In this document: positions 37,925 to 46,479 of the stretch, piece by piece
Position numbering within the stretch: the stretch's first letter is position 1
How the letters are laid out: every line of letters starts with the position of its first letter
Source of the DNA: an uncultured Clostridia bacterium
Lineage (GTDB): Bacteria; Bacillota; Clostridia; Lachnospirales; CAG-274
Direction: 5' to 3'
Length of the DNA: 64,000 bases
NCBI GenBank assembly: GCA_944384195.1
Contig: CALWSK010000002.1
Location: 124,001 to 188,000 of the forward strand
Translations under genes and position numbers: made by a program
Notes under the pieces: model-generated
What the model was told of the DNA's origin: nothing
The model's database searches: none
Seen by the model: only the letters and a program-made list of their open reading frames with translations

Positions 37925-37945
37925 TATAGATAAAATTTATATAGA

Positions 37946-39424
37946 TTATAGAAGAATGCAGATTAATCCGCCATTTCCCTCATTTATTATTTTTTGTAAT
38001 GTTTGTTGTAATTTTACTTGTGTATCTTCTGGGATTCTATACAATTTTGTATTTAATCCGTCATTAACAAGATCTGAAAGAGATTTTCCAAATATGTTAT
38101 AATCCCATATTTTATCTTGTTCATTTTCAAATTGTTCTATAAGGTATTGAGAAAGCTCCTTACTTTGTTCTTCACTACCTACTATTGGTGCTACTTCTGT
38201 TTTTATATCTGCTTTTATAAGGTGAAAACTTGGAGCAGTTGCTCTTATTTTTATTCCATATCTTGAGCCATGTTTTATAAGCTCTGGTTTTTCTAATATC
38301 ATCTCATCAAGACTTGGAGTAACTATACCATATCCTTTTGTTTTTACTTCTTCTATTGCATATTTTACTTTATCATATTCTTTTTTTGCTTGTGAGAGTA
38401 ATTTTATAGTAGAAATTAGTTCATATTCATTACTAATATCCATATTTGTTGTTTCACTTATTATTTTATAGAACAAATTGTCATTTAGATTTATTTCTAC
38501 ATTAGCAACTCCTTCTCCTAAAGAGATTTTATCTATATATGCTTTTTTTATGTATTCATTATCTTCTAAAGATAAAAGAGTTGATTTTATATTATGTAAT
38601 TTATTTATTTGTAAAAGCATTTTCTTTGTATCTTGTATCAGACTTTGCTTTAACCAATGATTTATATCTAGTGTTTCTATCCATTTTGGTAGATTTAGAT
38701 TAACTTGTTTTACTGGAAATTCATACAATATTTTTTCCAAGATATTTGTAATATCATCTTGCTTAAGATTGGAAACATTTACTGCTACAACAGGAGCATT
38801 ATATTTTTGGTATAAATCTTGTCTTAGAGTATCTGTTTCTGATGAATAAGGCTTTGTTGTATTTAACAATATTACAAATGGTTTTGATATAGCTTTTAGT
38901 TCGCTTATAACTTTTTCTTCTGCTTCTATATAATCTTCTCTATCTATATCCGTTATAGAACCATCTGTTGTAACCACAATACCTATTGTTGAATGGTCTG
39001 TTATAACCTTTTTTGTACCTATTTCTGCTGCTTGTTCAAATGGTATTTTATCATTAAACCAAGGAGTAGAAACCATACGTGGCTTATTATCATCTATATA
39101 TCCAGATGCTGATGGAATAACATAGCCAACACAATCTATCATACGCACATTCAAATGTAAATTTTCATCTATATTTATACATACTGCATTATTTGGTATG
39201 AATTTTGGTTCTGTTGTCATTATAGTTTTTCCAGCAGAGCTTTGTGGTAGTTCATCTTTTGTGCATTCTTTTTGATATTCATCTGTTATATTAGGTATAA
39301 CAAGTAAATCCATAAAACGTTTTATAAAAGTAGACTTACCAGTTCTTACTGGTCCAACAACTCCTATGTATATATCGCCCTTTGTGCGTTCGGATATATC
39401 TTTATAAATATTAAAATGTTCCAT
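37946..39424 (-). CDS. spoIVA: stage IV sporulation protein A (SpoIVA)
   Basis: SpoIVA is the ATP-hydrolysing protein that polymerises on the forespore surface and forms the base of the spore coat. The 492-aa protein has Walker A GPVRTGKSTF near residue 25, RMIDCVGYVIPSASGY (Walker B-like, about 115-130), the TDHSTIGIVVTTDG segment and the family's C-terminal end NEGNGGLICILL. Ribosome site AAGGAGG. A sigma-E-like promoter lies 33 bp upstream, matching its mother-cell role. Confidence 0.97.
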   Translation of the reverse strand: MEHFNIYKDISERTKGDIYIGVVGPVRTGKSTFIKRFMDLLVIPNITDEYQKECTKDELPQSSAGKTIMTTEPKFIPNNAVCINIDENLHLNVRMIDCVGYVIPSASGYIDDNKPRMVSTPWFNDKIPFEQAAEIGTKKVITDHSTIGIVVTTDGSITDIDREDYIEAEEKVISELKAISKPFVILLNTTKPYSSETDTLRQDLYQKYNAPVVAVNVSNLKQDDITNILEKILYEFPVKQVNLNLPKWIETLDINHWLKQSLIQDTKKMLLQINKLHNIKSTLLSLEDNEYIKKAYIDKISLGEGVANVEINLNDNLFYKIISETTNMDISNEYELISTIKLLSQAKKEYDKVKYAIEEVKTKGYGIVTPSLDEMILEKPELIKHGSRYGIKIRATAPSFHLIKADIKTEVAPIVGSEEQSKELSQYLIEQFENEQDKIWDYNIFGKSLSDLVNDGLNTKLYRIPEDTQVKLQQTLQKIINEGNGGLICILL

Positions 39425-39456
39425 AGCGCCTCCTTAAGTACATATATTAATAATTT

Positions 39457-39483
39457 AATATATGTATAGGAAGATATGTATAT
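39457..39483 (-). promoter_or_regulatory. sigma-E-like promoter of spoIVA
   Basis: On the minus strand ATA (39481-39483) and CATATATT (39457-39464) are 16 bp apart, fitting the ATA-16/18-CATAnnnT sigma-E pattern. The -10 box is part of an A+T-rich inverted repeat (39440-39465), so chance is possible. Confidence 0.5.
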
Positions 39484-39490
39484 GTTAATT

Positions 39491-39727
39491 TTATAAAAAG
39501 TTTTTGAAATCTTGTTTTAGTAACAAAACAGGGTCATCTATATCGAAATATTTTGCTATAGTTTCTAATTTATTTAGCCTTGGAAGGCGTGTCCCACAGC
39601 ACCAACTAGAAACAGTAGATTTAGATATATTAAGTTCTTTAGCTAAATCTATTTGTCTTTTACCTTCTTTTTCTAAGATATATCTTAAATTCTTGGAAAA
39701 AATTGTAGGATAATTTTCGAGAAGCAT
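39491..39727 (-). CDS. XRE-family repressor of the phage-like element
   Basis: The 78-aa protein is one Cro/C1-type helix-turn-helix (RQIDLAKELNISKSTVSSWCCGTRLPRLNKLETIAKYF). It has no protease or sensing domain, so it is a minimal CI-like repressor. The ATG at 39727 follows AAAGGAGG at ideal spacing; a longer in-frame version from 39802 would read through the promoter and is not used. It is divergent from the Cro-like gene. Confidence 0.88.
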   Translation of the reverse strand: MLLENYPTIFSKNLRYILEKEGKRQIDLAKELNISKSTVSSWCCGTRLPRLNKLETIAKYFDIDDPVLLLKQDFKNFL

Positions 39728-39790
39728 AACGGCCTCCTTTCTAATAAAAAATGAGGAATATATAGGAAGAAAAAATCTAAATTTAATACT

Positions 39791-39819
39791 ATTATACAAC
39801 ATATGTAAAAAAAATTCAA
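39791..39819 (-). promoter_or_regulatory. promoter of the repressor gene
   Basis: On the minus strand TTGAAT (39814-39819), a 17-bp spacer and TATAAT (39791-39796). Confidence 0.7.
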
Positions 39820-39849
39820 TTATTTTTTTACTAAAAATGACAAAAAGTA

Positions 39850-39878
39850 TTGACAGTCCACAAAAAGTAGACTATACT
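39850..39878 (+). promoter_or_regulatory. rightward promoter with operator-like dyad in its spacer
   Basis: TTGACA (39850-39855), 17-bp spacer, TATACT (39873-39878): near-perfect sigma-A. The imperfect dyad AGTCCAC-AAAAA-GTAGACT (39855-39873, 6 of 7 bp matched) fills the spacer, exactly where a repressor dimer would block RNA polymerase. It drives the Cro-like gene and presumably the early regulator. Confidence 0.78.
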
Positions 39879-39901
39879 TTTTTTTGAAAGGGGGGATAAA
39901 T

Positions 39902-40090
39902 ATGAAGATTTCTTTAAAAGCAGCTAGAGTTAATGCTAATTTAACCCAAAAAGAAGTGGCTGAGAGAATGAATATTAGCAAAAACACTCTTGTAAATTGG
40001 GAAAAAGGAAGAACTATGATAGATGATACTCCTTTAATGGTCTTAAGCGAAATATACAGTGTAGATATTGAGAACTTGTTTTTAGGATAA
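39902..40090 (+). CDS. Cro-like XRE regulator
   Basis: The 62-aa protein is a single helix-turn-helix (NLTQKEVAERMNISKNTLVNWEKGRTMID). It is transcribed from the rightward promoter, opposite the repressor, so a Cro-like role in the switch is likely. The ATG at 39902 has the ribosome site AAAGGGGGG; an ATG six codons earlier overlaps that site. Confidence 0.85.
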   Translation: MKISLKAARVNANLTQKEVAERMNISKNTLVNWEKGRTMIDDTPLMVLSEIYSVDIENLFLG

Positions 40091-40103
40091 TAAGGAGAAA
40101 AAT

Positions 40104-40496
40104 ATGAATAAAGAAGAAAGAAAAAAAGGTGAGGAATATCTTAAAAAATGGGCCCAAAATATAAAAAAAATCCAGGCTTTACAAGAAGATATAAACAAAC
40201 TTAGAAAAGAAAACGATGTTTTTGAAACTATACAGATAGAAAATAAAAAAGATATAATAGAAACTTATGACAATATTTTACAAGAAAAATTAGAACAGCT
40301 TAAGCAACTTATATATGAATATAAAATAGTAGACGACGTTGTAAAAGATTTAGATGAATATAAGAAAAAATTAGTTAGTTTAAGATACATAAAAAAAGAT
40401 AGCTGGCAAAGTATAGCTATGAAGTGTCATATAAGTCTTAGACAATGTTTTAATATAAAAAACAATATTATTGAACAAATATTAGATAGAATATAG
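40104..40496 (+). CDS. RinA/ArpU-like late transcription regulator
   Basis: The 130-aa protein has an N-terminal coiled coil (about 15-70) and a C-terminal sigma-region-4-like HTH: KKLVSLRYIKKDSWQSIAMKCHISLRQCFNIKNNIIEQIL. This layout fits the RinA/ArpU (DUF1492-like) activators that switch on packaging and structural genes just upstream of terS. Position supports this. Family assignment is by pattern only. Confidence 0.65.
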   Translation: MNKEERKKGEEYLKKWAQNIKKIQALQEDINKLRKENDVFETIQIENKKDIIETYDNILQEKLEQLKQLIYEYKIVDDVVKDLDEYKKKLVSLRYIKKDSWQSIAMKCHISLRQCFNIKNNIIEQILDRI

Positions 40497-40584
40497 TTTA
40501 TTTTTTTTGCATTTTTTATAGTTTTATTTGTTTTATAATAAACTTGCCTTTGAAATTATTTTTATAATATTTGGAGGTGGAAGT

Positions 40585-40953
40585 TTGAACAAAAAACAAA
40601 AGTTTTTTTGTGAAGAATATGTAAGAACAAATGACTTCAAAAAGGCTAGTGAAAATGCAGGATATAGCTTGAAGACGACAAATAAGCTTTTAAAAGATGA
40701 GAAAATTTCTTCCTATATAAAGGAGCTTAAAAGTAAAAACAATATGGCAAAATCTCAAGAAGTAATAGATTGTCTTACTGAAATTATGAGAGGAAAAGTT
40801 TTGGAAGAAGGAAAATCTAAAGCCATAACCATAAAGGAGAGGCTTAAGGCAGCCGAATTACTTGGAAAGGTATATGCTATATTTGGACAAAAGCAAGATA
40901 TATCTAATGATGAACCTGTTTTTATAGTAGGGAGTGAGGAAATAAAAGATTAG
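40585..40953 (+). CDS. terminase small subunit
   Basis: The 122-aa protein starts (TTG) with NKKQKFFCEEYVRTNDFKKASENAGYS, the Terminase_2/XtmA DNA-binding HTH, followed by a helical oligomerisation region (SQEVIDCLTEIMRGK). TerS recognises the packaging site and loads TerL. The TTG at 40585 follows TTGGAGGTGG. Its stop codon abuts the ATG of terL. Confidence 0.92.
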   Translation: MNKKQKFFCEEYVRTNDFKKASENAGYSLKTTNKLLKDEKISSYIKELKSKNNMAKSQEVIDCLTEIMRGKVLEEGKSKAITIKERLKAAELLGKVYAIFGQKQDISNDEPVFIVGSEEIKD

Positions 40954-42195
40954 ATGAAAAAAGAAATATATTTACCGGATATTATAGGTAAAGGATATAA
41001 AAAATTTTGGGAATTTAAAGGAAGATTTAGAGTTTGTAAGGGCTCTAGAGCAAGTAAAAAATCTAAAACTACAGCTTTAAACTTTATATTTAGGATAATG
41101 AAATATAAAGATGCTAATCTATTAGTAGTAAGAAAAACTTATGCTACGCTAAAAGACAGTTGTTTTACTGAGCTTATATGGGCTATAGAAAGACTTGGAG
41201 TATCTAAGTTTTGGGAAATTAAATTAGCTCCACTTGAGCTTAAGTATTTGCCTACTGGACAAAAAATATATTTTAGAGGTCTTGATGATCCACTTAAGAT
41301 AACTTCTATAACCACTAAAAAAGGTTATTTATGTTGGCTTTGGATAGAGGAAGCTTATGAAATAGAGAGAGAAGAAGATTTTGAAATATTACAAGAGAGT
41401 ATAAGAGGAGCTATTCCTAAAGGGTTATTTAAGCAGATAACTATAACATTTAATCCTTGGAATGAAAACCACTGGCTAAAGAAAAGATTTTTTGATATAT
41501 CTGATAATGATGATATATTAGCTATGACTACTAATTATTTAATAAATGAGTGGCTTGATGAAGCAGATATAAAAATGTTTGAAGATATGAAGAAGAATAA
41601 TCCTAGGCGATATTTAGTGGCTGGACTTGGAGAGTGGGGAATAAGCGAAGGCCTTGTTTATGAAAATTTTGAAAAATCTGATTTTGATGTAGACAAGATA
41701 AAAAAGCAAGAAAATATAAAAGCTATATTTGGACTTGATTTTGGATATACAAATGACCCTAGTGCTTTATTTTGCGGTTTTGTAGATAAAGAAAATAAGA
41801 TTATATATGTATATGATGAAATGTATGAAAAAGGTCTTACCAATTTTGCTTTATATGAAAGAATAGTAAAAAAAGGATATAGCAAAGAAGTTATAGTGGC
41901 AGATTGTAGCGAGCCTAAGAGTATAGAAGAGCTTAGAGAACTTGGACTACATAGAATAAGACCTTGTAAAAAGGGCAGAGACAGCGTTATAAATGGTATA
42001 CAAAAAATACAAAATTATAAAATATTAATTAATTCTAAATGTATTAATTTTTTTGATGAAATATCAAATTATACTTGGGATAAAGATGAAGCTGGCAAGG
42101 CTATAAACAGACCTATAGATAAATTTAATCATCTTTTAGATTCTATGAGGTATGCTATGTTATGTATTGATGATGAAAGATTTAGTTTTGAATAA
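40954..42195 (+). CDS. terminase large subunit
   Basis: The ATPase-nuclease motor that pumps DNA into the prohead. In 413 aa: ATPase with Walker A-like KGSRASKKSKTTAL near residue 30, coupling region FRGLDDPLKITSIT, Walker B LCWLWIEEAYE near 130; RNase H-like nuclease from about 250 with GLDFGYTNDPSALF, VADCSEPKSIEEL and DKFNHLLDSMRYA, acidic residues intact. The GSRxSKKS P-loop is a variant I recall from related phage terminases, so it need not mean loss of function. Confidence 0.93.
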   Translation: MKKEIYLPDIIGKGYKKFWEFKGRFRVCKGSRASKKSKTTALNFIFRIMKYKDANLLVVRKTYATLKDSCFTELIWAIERLGVSKFWEIKLAPLELKYLPTGQKIYFRGLDDPLKITSITTKKGYLCWLWIEEAYEIEREEDFEILQESIRGAIPKGLFKQITITFNPWNENHWLKKRFFDISDNDDILAMTTNYLINEWLDEADIKMFEDMKKNNPRRYLVAGLGEWGISEGLVYENFEKSDFDVDKIKKQENIKAIFGLDFGYTNDPSALFCGFVDKENKIIYVYDEMYEKGLTNFALYERIVKKGYSKEVIVADCSEPKSIEELRELGLHRIRPCKKGRDSVINGIQKIQNYKILINSKCINFFDEISNYTWDKDEAGKAINRPIDKFNHLLDSMRYAMLCIDDERFSFE

Positions 42196-42209
42196 TTTAA
42201 GGAGGTTAT

Positions 42210-43595
42210 ATGAACCTTGGATATAATTTTGGAACAAGGGATATAAATAAAAAAATAGAAAGCTTTGGAAACCAGGCAAGTTTTATAAAATTTTTAGAAA
42301 GAGAAATAGATGATTTTTTAAAATCTAGTTTAAGAGAAAATATGATGCTTGGTGAAAGGTATTATATTGGTAAGCACGATATATTAAATAGAAAACGTAC
42401 TGTTTTAGGAAAAGATGGTATACAAGTAGAGATAGAAAATTTACCTAATAATAAAATAGTAGATAATCAATATGCTAGAGTTGTTGACCAAAAAAATAGT
42501 TACTTATTATCTAGACCTATTACTTTTCGTTCCGAAGATAAACAATTTTTAGAAAAAATAAAGAATATATTTAGTAAAACTTTTTTTAGGACAATAAAGA
42601 ATATAGGCGAAGATGCTATAAATTGTGGTATTGCTTGGCTATATATTTATATTGATGAGGAGGGCAAACTTAAATTTAAGAGATTTAGCCCATATGAAGT
42701 ACTCCCCATATGGAGTGATGAAGAACATACAAAACTTGATTATCTTTTACGGATTTATGAGATTGAAGAATATAATGCTATGAGTAAAAAGAGTATTACT
42801 CAAGTGGAATTATATAAAAAGGATGGTATAGAATATTATATTCTTGAAAATAAAAAGCTTGTAAAAGATATGTCTAAAGGATTTAAACCGTATATTTATA
42901 ATTCTAATAATAATATTATTTCTTGGGAAAAAGTTCCCGTTATTTCATTCAAATTTAATTCAAAAGAAATACCCCTTATTAATAAAATAAAAACTTTACA
43001 AGATGCTTTAAATACTGTAAAAAGCGATTTTATGAACAATATGCAAGAAGATGCTAGAAACACTATTTTAGTTCTTAAAAACTATGATGGTACTAATTTA
43101 TCTGAATTTAGAAAAAATCTTGCCGAATATGGTGTTATTAAAGTAAAAACTATTGATGGAAGTGAAGGAGCAGTAGAAACACTTAAGATAGAAGTTGATA
43201 GTAAAAATTATGATATTTTAGCTAAAAACCTTAAAAAAGCTATAATTGAGAATGCTAGAGGCTATGATTGTAAGGATGAGAAGATGGGCCAGAATCTAAA
43301 TCAAATGAACATTAGAAGTATTTATTCTGATATTGACCTTGATGCTAACCTTATGGAAAATGAGTTTCAGGCTTCTTTTGAGGATATTTTTTGGTTTTTG
43401 AAAAAATATTTTATAATTTCTGAAGGTATAAATTTTAATAATGTAAATATTGAGGCTATATTTAACAAGGATATGCTTATAAACGAAAAAGAAGCAATAG
43501 AAAATTGTTTAAAATCTTTGGATATTTTATCTAGAGAGACTGTAGTTAGTAAGCATCCTTGGGTTTTTGATATGCAAAAAGAATTAAAAAATTAG
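42210..43595 (+). CDS. portal protein (SPP1 gp6-like)
   Basis: The 461-aa protein forms the dodecameric DNA-entry ring. Family features are MLGERYYIGKHDILNRKR, IVDNQYARVVDQKNSYLLSRP near residue 90, INCGIAWLYIYIDEEGKLKF, and the C-terminal helical part with QNLNQMNIRSIYSDIDLDANLME. Ribosome site AAGGAGG. The minor head protein that usually follows the portal gene (SPP1 gp7/Mu F type) is missing. Confidence 0.9.
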   Translation: MNLGYNFGTRDINKKIESFGNQASFIKFLEREIDDFLKSSLRENMMLGERYYIGKHDILNRKRTVLGKDGIQVEIENLPNNKIVDNQYARVVDQKNSYLLSRPITFRSEDKQFLEKIKNIFSKTFFRTIKNIGEDAINCGIAWLYIYIDEEGKLKFKRFSPYEVLPIWSDEEHTKLDYLLRIYEIEEYNAMSKKSITQVELYKKDGIEYYILENKKLVKDMSKGFKPYIYNSNNNIISWEKVPVISFKFNSKEIPLINKIKTLQDALNTVKSDFMNNMQEDARNTILVLKNYDGTNLSEFRKNLAEYGVIKVKTIDGSEGAVETLKIEVDSKNYDILAKNLKKAIIENARGYDCKDEKMGQNLNQMNIRSIYSDIDLDANLMENEFQASFEDIFWFLKKYFIISEGINFNNVNIEAIFNKDMLINEKEAIENCLKSLDILSRETVVSKHPWVFDMQKELKN

Positions 43596-43665
43596 TAAAA
43601 CAAAATAATTTCAAAGGTTTGGTTGTGGGAAGGTGGGCAAAATATAATTTTTAGGAGGTTTTAAT

Positions 43666-44091
43666 ATGGATTTAAAACAAATTTTAACCCTTGGTATTGA
43701 AGAAAGCAAGGCTAGAGAGCTAGTTTTTAAACTAGAAAAATATATTATGGAAAAGGAGGGAAAAATGAAAAAAGAATTTGAGCAGAATTTAAAAGCTTTG
43801 GAGCTTGAGATGGCAGTAGAGAGAGTATTATTTATTGAGAAAGCAAGAAATATAAAAGCTACTAAAGCTCTTATTGATTTTAGCAGGCTTGATAAAAATA
43901 ATATAGATGAAAAGCTTATTAGAAAAATAGTATTAGAGCTTAAGAAAGATGAAAGCACTAAATTTTTATTTGAAGATGAGGAAAGCGAAGCTAAGATTAA
44001 GGGGTTTACTCCTTTTGAAAGTAATATTTCTAAAAGAGAGGCTAAGAAGCTTTCTTATGAAGAACTTTGCAAATATTATCAAAATATATAA
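43666..44091 (+). CDS. scaffolding protein (GP20-like)
   Basis: The 141-aa protein is highly charged and helical, with a coiled coil (about 20-60) and the segment ATKALIDFSRLDKNNIDEKLI typical of phage minor structural GP20/scaffold proteins. Such proteins fill the prohead and leave before DNA enters. It lies directly upstream of the capsid gene. Confidence 0.78.
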   Translation: MDLKQILTLGIEESKARELVFKLEKYIMEKEGKMKKEFEQNLKALELEMAVERVLFIEKARNIKATKALIDFSRLDKNNIDEKLIRKIVLELKKDESTKFLFEDEESEAKIKGFTPFESNISKREAKKLSYEELCKYYQNI

Positions 44092-44106
44092 GATGGAGGA
44101 TTTAGA

Positions 44107-45141
44107 ATGAGCGAATTTAATTATAAAAGTTTTAATCAAGTAGCTTTTGGTAGATATATAGATACTTTACCAAAATCTAAGAAAAATGAACTTATAAAAT
44201 CTGAGGTATTAAAACCTAATGTGGAAATAAGAAGGGCTTTTAGCAGTCAGGGTGGAAGTAGCTATGCGATACTACCTATGTATGGAAGAATAGATACTAA
44301 GCCTTTAAATTATGATGGAAAGACAGATATTTTGCCTAAGGCTACTAAAACATTTGAAAGAGGCGTTGTTGTTGTAGGAAGGGCTAATGCTTGGCTTGAA
44401 GATGATTTTTCGCAAGATATATGCTCTGGAGTTGGATTTATGTCTAATGTGGCTAAGCAAGTTAATGACTATTTTGATGAGGTAGATGAAAAAACTTTAC
44501 TTTCCATATTGAAGGGCATATTTTCTATGACAGGTAAAGAAAATCTTGAATTTGTAAATAATCATACATATGATATTACTACTTCTGGTGATGGCAAGGT
44601 AGATGTAACTACTCTTAACAGTGCTATCCAAAAAGCTTGTGGAGATAATAAAAGTAAGTTTTCTATAGTTATTATGCATAGTGTGGTAGCTACTAATCTT
44701 GAAAATCTTAATTTATTAAACTATATAAAATATACTGATGAAAGCGGAATACAAAGAGATTTAGGGCTTGCTACTTTAAATGGCAAGGTAGTTTTAATAG
44801 ATGATAGTATGCCTATTGAAAATGTGGAAGACGAGCCTATATATACTACTTATGTATTAGGTAAGGGGGCTATAGATTATGAAGATATAGGGGCTAGAGT
44901 GCCTTATGAAATAAGCAGGGATGCTAAGACTAATGGTGGACAAGATACTCTTTATGTGAGAACTAGAAAATGTTTTGCTCCTTTTGGTATTAGCTATCTT
45001 AAAGCCCATCAAGAAAGTCTTTCTCCTACTGATGCAGAGCTTGAAAATGGAGAAAACTGGAGCTTAGTTTATGATACTAACAAAAAAGAATATATAGAGC
45101 ATAAGACTATACCTATTGCTAGAATTAAATCTAAAGGTTAA
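44107..45141 (+). CDS. major capsid protein
   Basis: The 344-aa protein has coat-protein features: IRRAFSSQGGSSYAILPMYGRID in the N-arm region, VVGRANAWLEDDFSQDICSG, and the P/A-domain KFSIVIMHSVVATNLENLNLL. The C-terminal region LYVRTRKCFAPFGISY resembles the coat proteins of clostridial phages. HK97-type fold is inferred. It sits between scaffold and connector genes. Ribosome site TGGAGG. Confidence 0.85.
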   Translation: MSEFNYKSFNQVAFGRYIDTLPKSKKNELIKSEVLKPNVEIRRAFSSQGGSSYAILPMYGRIDTKPLNYDGKTDILPKATKTFERGVVVVGRANAWLEDDFSQDICSGVGFMSNVAKQVNDYFDEVDEKTLLSILKGIFSMTGKENLEFVNNHTYDITTSGDGKVDVTTLNSAIQKACGDNKSKFSIVIMHSVVATNLENLNLLNYIKYTDESGIQRDLGLATLNGKVVLIDDSMPIENVEDEPIYTTYVLGKGAIDYEDIGARVPYEISRDAKTNGGQDTLYVRTRKCFAPFGISYLKAHQESLSPTDAELENGENWSLVYDTNKKEYIEHKTIPIARIKSKG

Positions 45142-45145
45142 TACT

Positions 45146-45520
45146 ATGGAAGAAATTATTTTTAAAGTAGAGAGCAAGTTATTAACTCTTAAGCTTGCTA
45201 TTGAAGATAGTATTTTATCTAGAAAGATTATAAAGATGGCTATTGTATCTATTCAAAAATTTATAAAAGCAGAGATTAATCCTTTTATTGAATTTAGTTT
45301 GATAGAAGATATATTTATAGATGTAGTAATAGGAGAGTATTTAAGACTTTTAGAAGTTGCTAATATAGGTATAGATCTAGAAGAGGCTATAAAGACTATA
45401 AAAGAAGGCGATACTAGTATAACTTATTTTGAAAAGAAAGAAAATAGGCTTAATATCGTATCTAATTATTTTTTAGAGAAAAAGAGAATGCTATATAATT
45501 TTAAGGCTATATGTTGGTGA
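45146..45520 (+). CDS. head-tail connector (DNA-packaging adaptor-like) protein
   Basis: The 124-aa, mostly helical protein follows the capsid gene, the position of the gp15/XkdG-side adaptor. I start it at the ATG at 45146, 4 bp after the capsid stop. No sequence motif is decisive; the call rests on position, size and helical content. Confidence 0.6.
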   Translation: MEEIIFKVESKLLTLKLAIEDSILSRKIIKMAIVSIQKFIKAEINPFIEFSLIEDIFIDVVIGEYLRLLEVANIGIDLEEAIKTIKEGDTSITYFEKKENRLNIVSNYFLEKKRMLYNFKAICW

Positions 45521-45524
45521 TATT

Positions 45525-45896
45525 ATGAAAAAAATAACTAAGGATTTAGAAAAGTTATATCTTGATAGTTGTGATATATACGAATATGAAAAATATATAG
45601 ATGATAATACTAAGGCTTTAAAACAAAGACTTATTTTAAAATATTCTAATGTAAGATGTAAAATGTCTAATTATATATGTAGTTCTAATCTAGTATTTTA
45701 TAAAGAAGATAAATTTAAAAATTCTATACAAAAAAAGATAAAGATATTTTTAGGAAAAGAATTTTCTGTAAAAGCTGGTAGTGTTATAGATATAACTAGA
45801 GATGGGGAAAAAGTTAGATATAAAAACTGTAGCAGTCCTAGTATATATACTAATCATCAGGAAATTATAGCCGAGGTTTTTTATGATGTGGGATAG
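45525..45896 (+). CDS. head-closure (XkdH-like) protein
   Basis: The 123-aa protein is beta-rich in its second half (FLGKEFSVKAGSVIDITRDGEKVRYK), consistent with a head-closure/stopper protein, the second ring under the portal. It begins 4 bp after its neighbour and its stop codon is directly followed by the next GTG. Assignment is from order and size. Confidence 0.6.
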   Translation: MKKITKDLEKLYLDSCDIYEYEKYIDDNTKALKQRLILKYSNVRCKMSNYICSSNLVFYKEDKFKNSIQKKIKIFLGKEFSVKAGSVIDITRDGEKVRYKNCSSPSIYTNHQEIIAEVFYDVG

Positions 45897-46310
45897 GTGA
45901 TTTATATAAAAGAAAAGCTTATAAAATCTATTAGTAATCAGATATATAAAGATTTTGGAAAGGCTAATATATATTTAGAATATGTAAAACAGGGGTTTTT
46001 ATTCCCTTGTTTTTGCATAAGGCTAATAGAAACTGCGGAAAAGAAATATATAGGAGATAGATATAGGCTAAATAATAAAATAGAAATTAGCTATTTTTTT
46101 GATAAAAAAGAAAATAATTTTGATGAAAACAATATTATTTTACAAAAGTTATATGATAACCTTGATACTTTAGAATTTGAGAGCAAGAGCATAAAGGGAG
46201 AGAATTTAAAAGGAAGTATAGAAAAAGACTGTATTAAATTTTTTGTAGAGTATAACTTTTATATATTTAAAAAAGTGGAAGTAGGAAAGATGGAGAGGCT
46301 ATATATTTGA
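45897..46310 (+). CDS. tail terminator-like protein (DUF6838 type)
   Basis: The 137-aa protein begins at a GTG adjoining the previous stop. It has KEKLIKSISNQIYKDFGKANIYLEYVKQGFLFPCFCIRLI, the alpha/beta start of tail terminators (XkdJ/gp17 class), which cap the tail and join it to the head. Position just before the sheath genes fits. Confidence 0.68.
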   Translation: MIYIKEKLIKSISNQIYKDFGKANIYLEYVKQGFLFPCFCIRLIETAEKKYIGDRYRLNNKIEISYFFDKKENNFDENNIILQKLYDNLDTLEFESKSIKGENLKGSIEKDCIKFFVEYNFYIFKKVEVGKMERLYI

Positions 46311-46311
46311 T

Positions 46312-46479
46312 ATGAAAAATATAAAAGAAGAAAAAAGGTATTTTAAAAAAGAAATATTGAAAAGTGAAAAATATAAGAGAAGAAAAGATTTAGTAGAAGC
46401 TATTTTAGAAGATGATTTAGCTTATACTTTAAAAGAAGTAGATATTATTTTAGATAGATATTTAGGGGGTAGGATATAA
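46312..46479 (+). CDS. 55-aa basic/acidic helical protein before the sheath gene
   Basis: A short frame (ATG at 46312) encodes MKNIKEEKRYFKKEILKSEK and ends LDRYLGGRI; its stop overlaps the ATG of the sheath gene (TAATG). Many PBSX-type clusters have a small gene here. Tight spacing and the GGGGGT site inside its end for the sheath gene support it being real. No known function. Confidence 0.65.
   Translation: MKNIKEEKRYFKKEILKSEKYKRRKDLVEAILEDDLAYTLKEVDIILDRYLGGRI

Noticed and set aside
39440..39465. Inverted repeat ACATATATTAA/TTAATATATGT upstream of spoIVA as a phage attachment or operator site
   Set aside because: It is purely A+T, overlaps the sigma-E-like promoter, and I found no second copy at the other end of the element.
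41035..41080. TerL Walker A (GSRASKKSKT) as evidence of an inactive motor
   Set aside because: The same KKS form occurs, as far as I recall, in active related terminases, and the rest of the ATPase and nuclease residues are intact.
43611..43958. Long antisense frame over the scaffold gene
   Set aside because: It is a shadow of a Lys/Glu-rich helical gene (complement reads Leu/Ser/Phe-rich), with no ribosome site.
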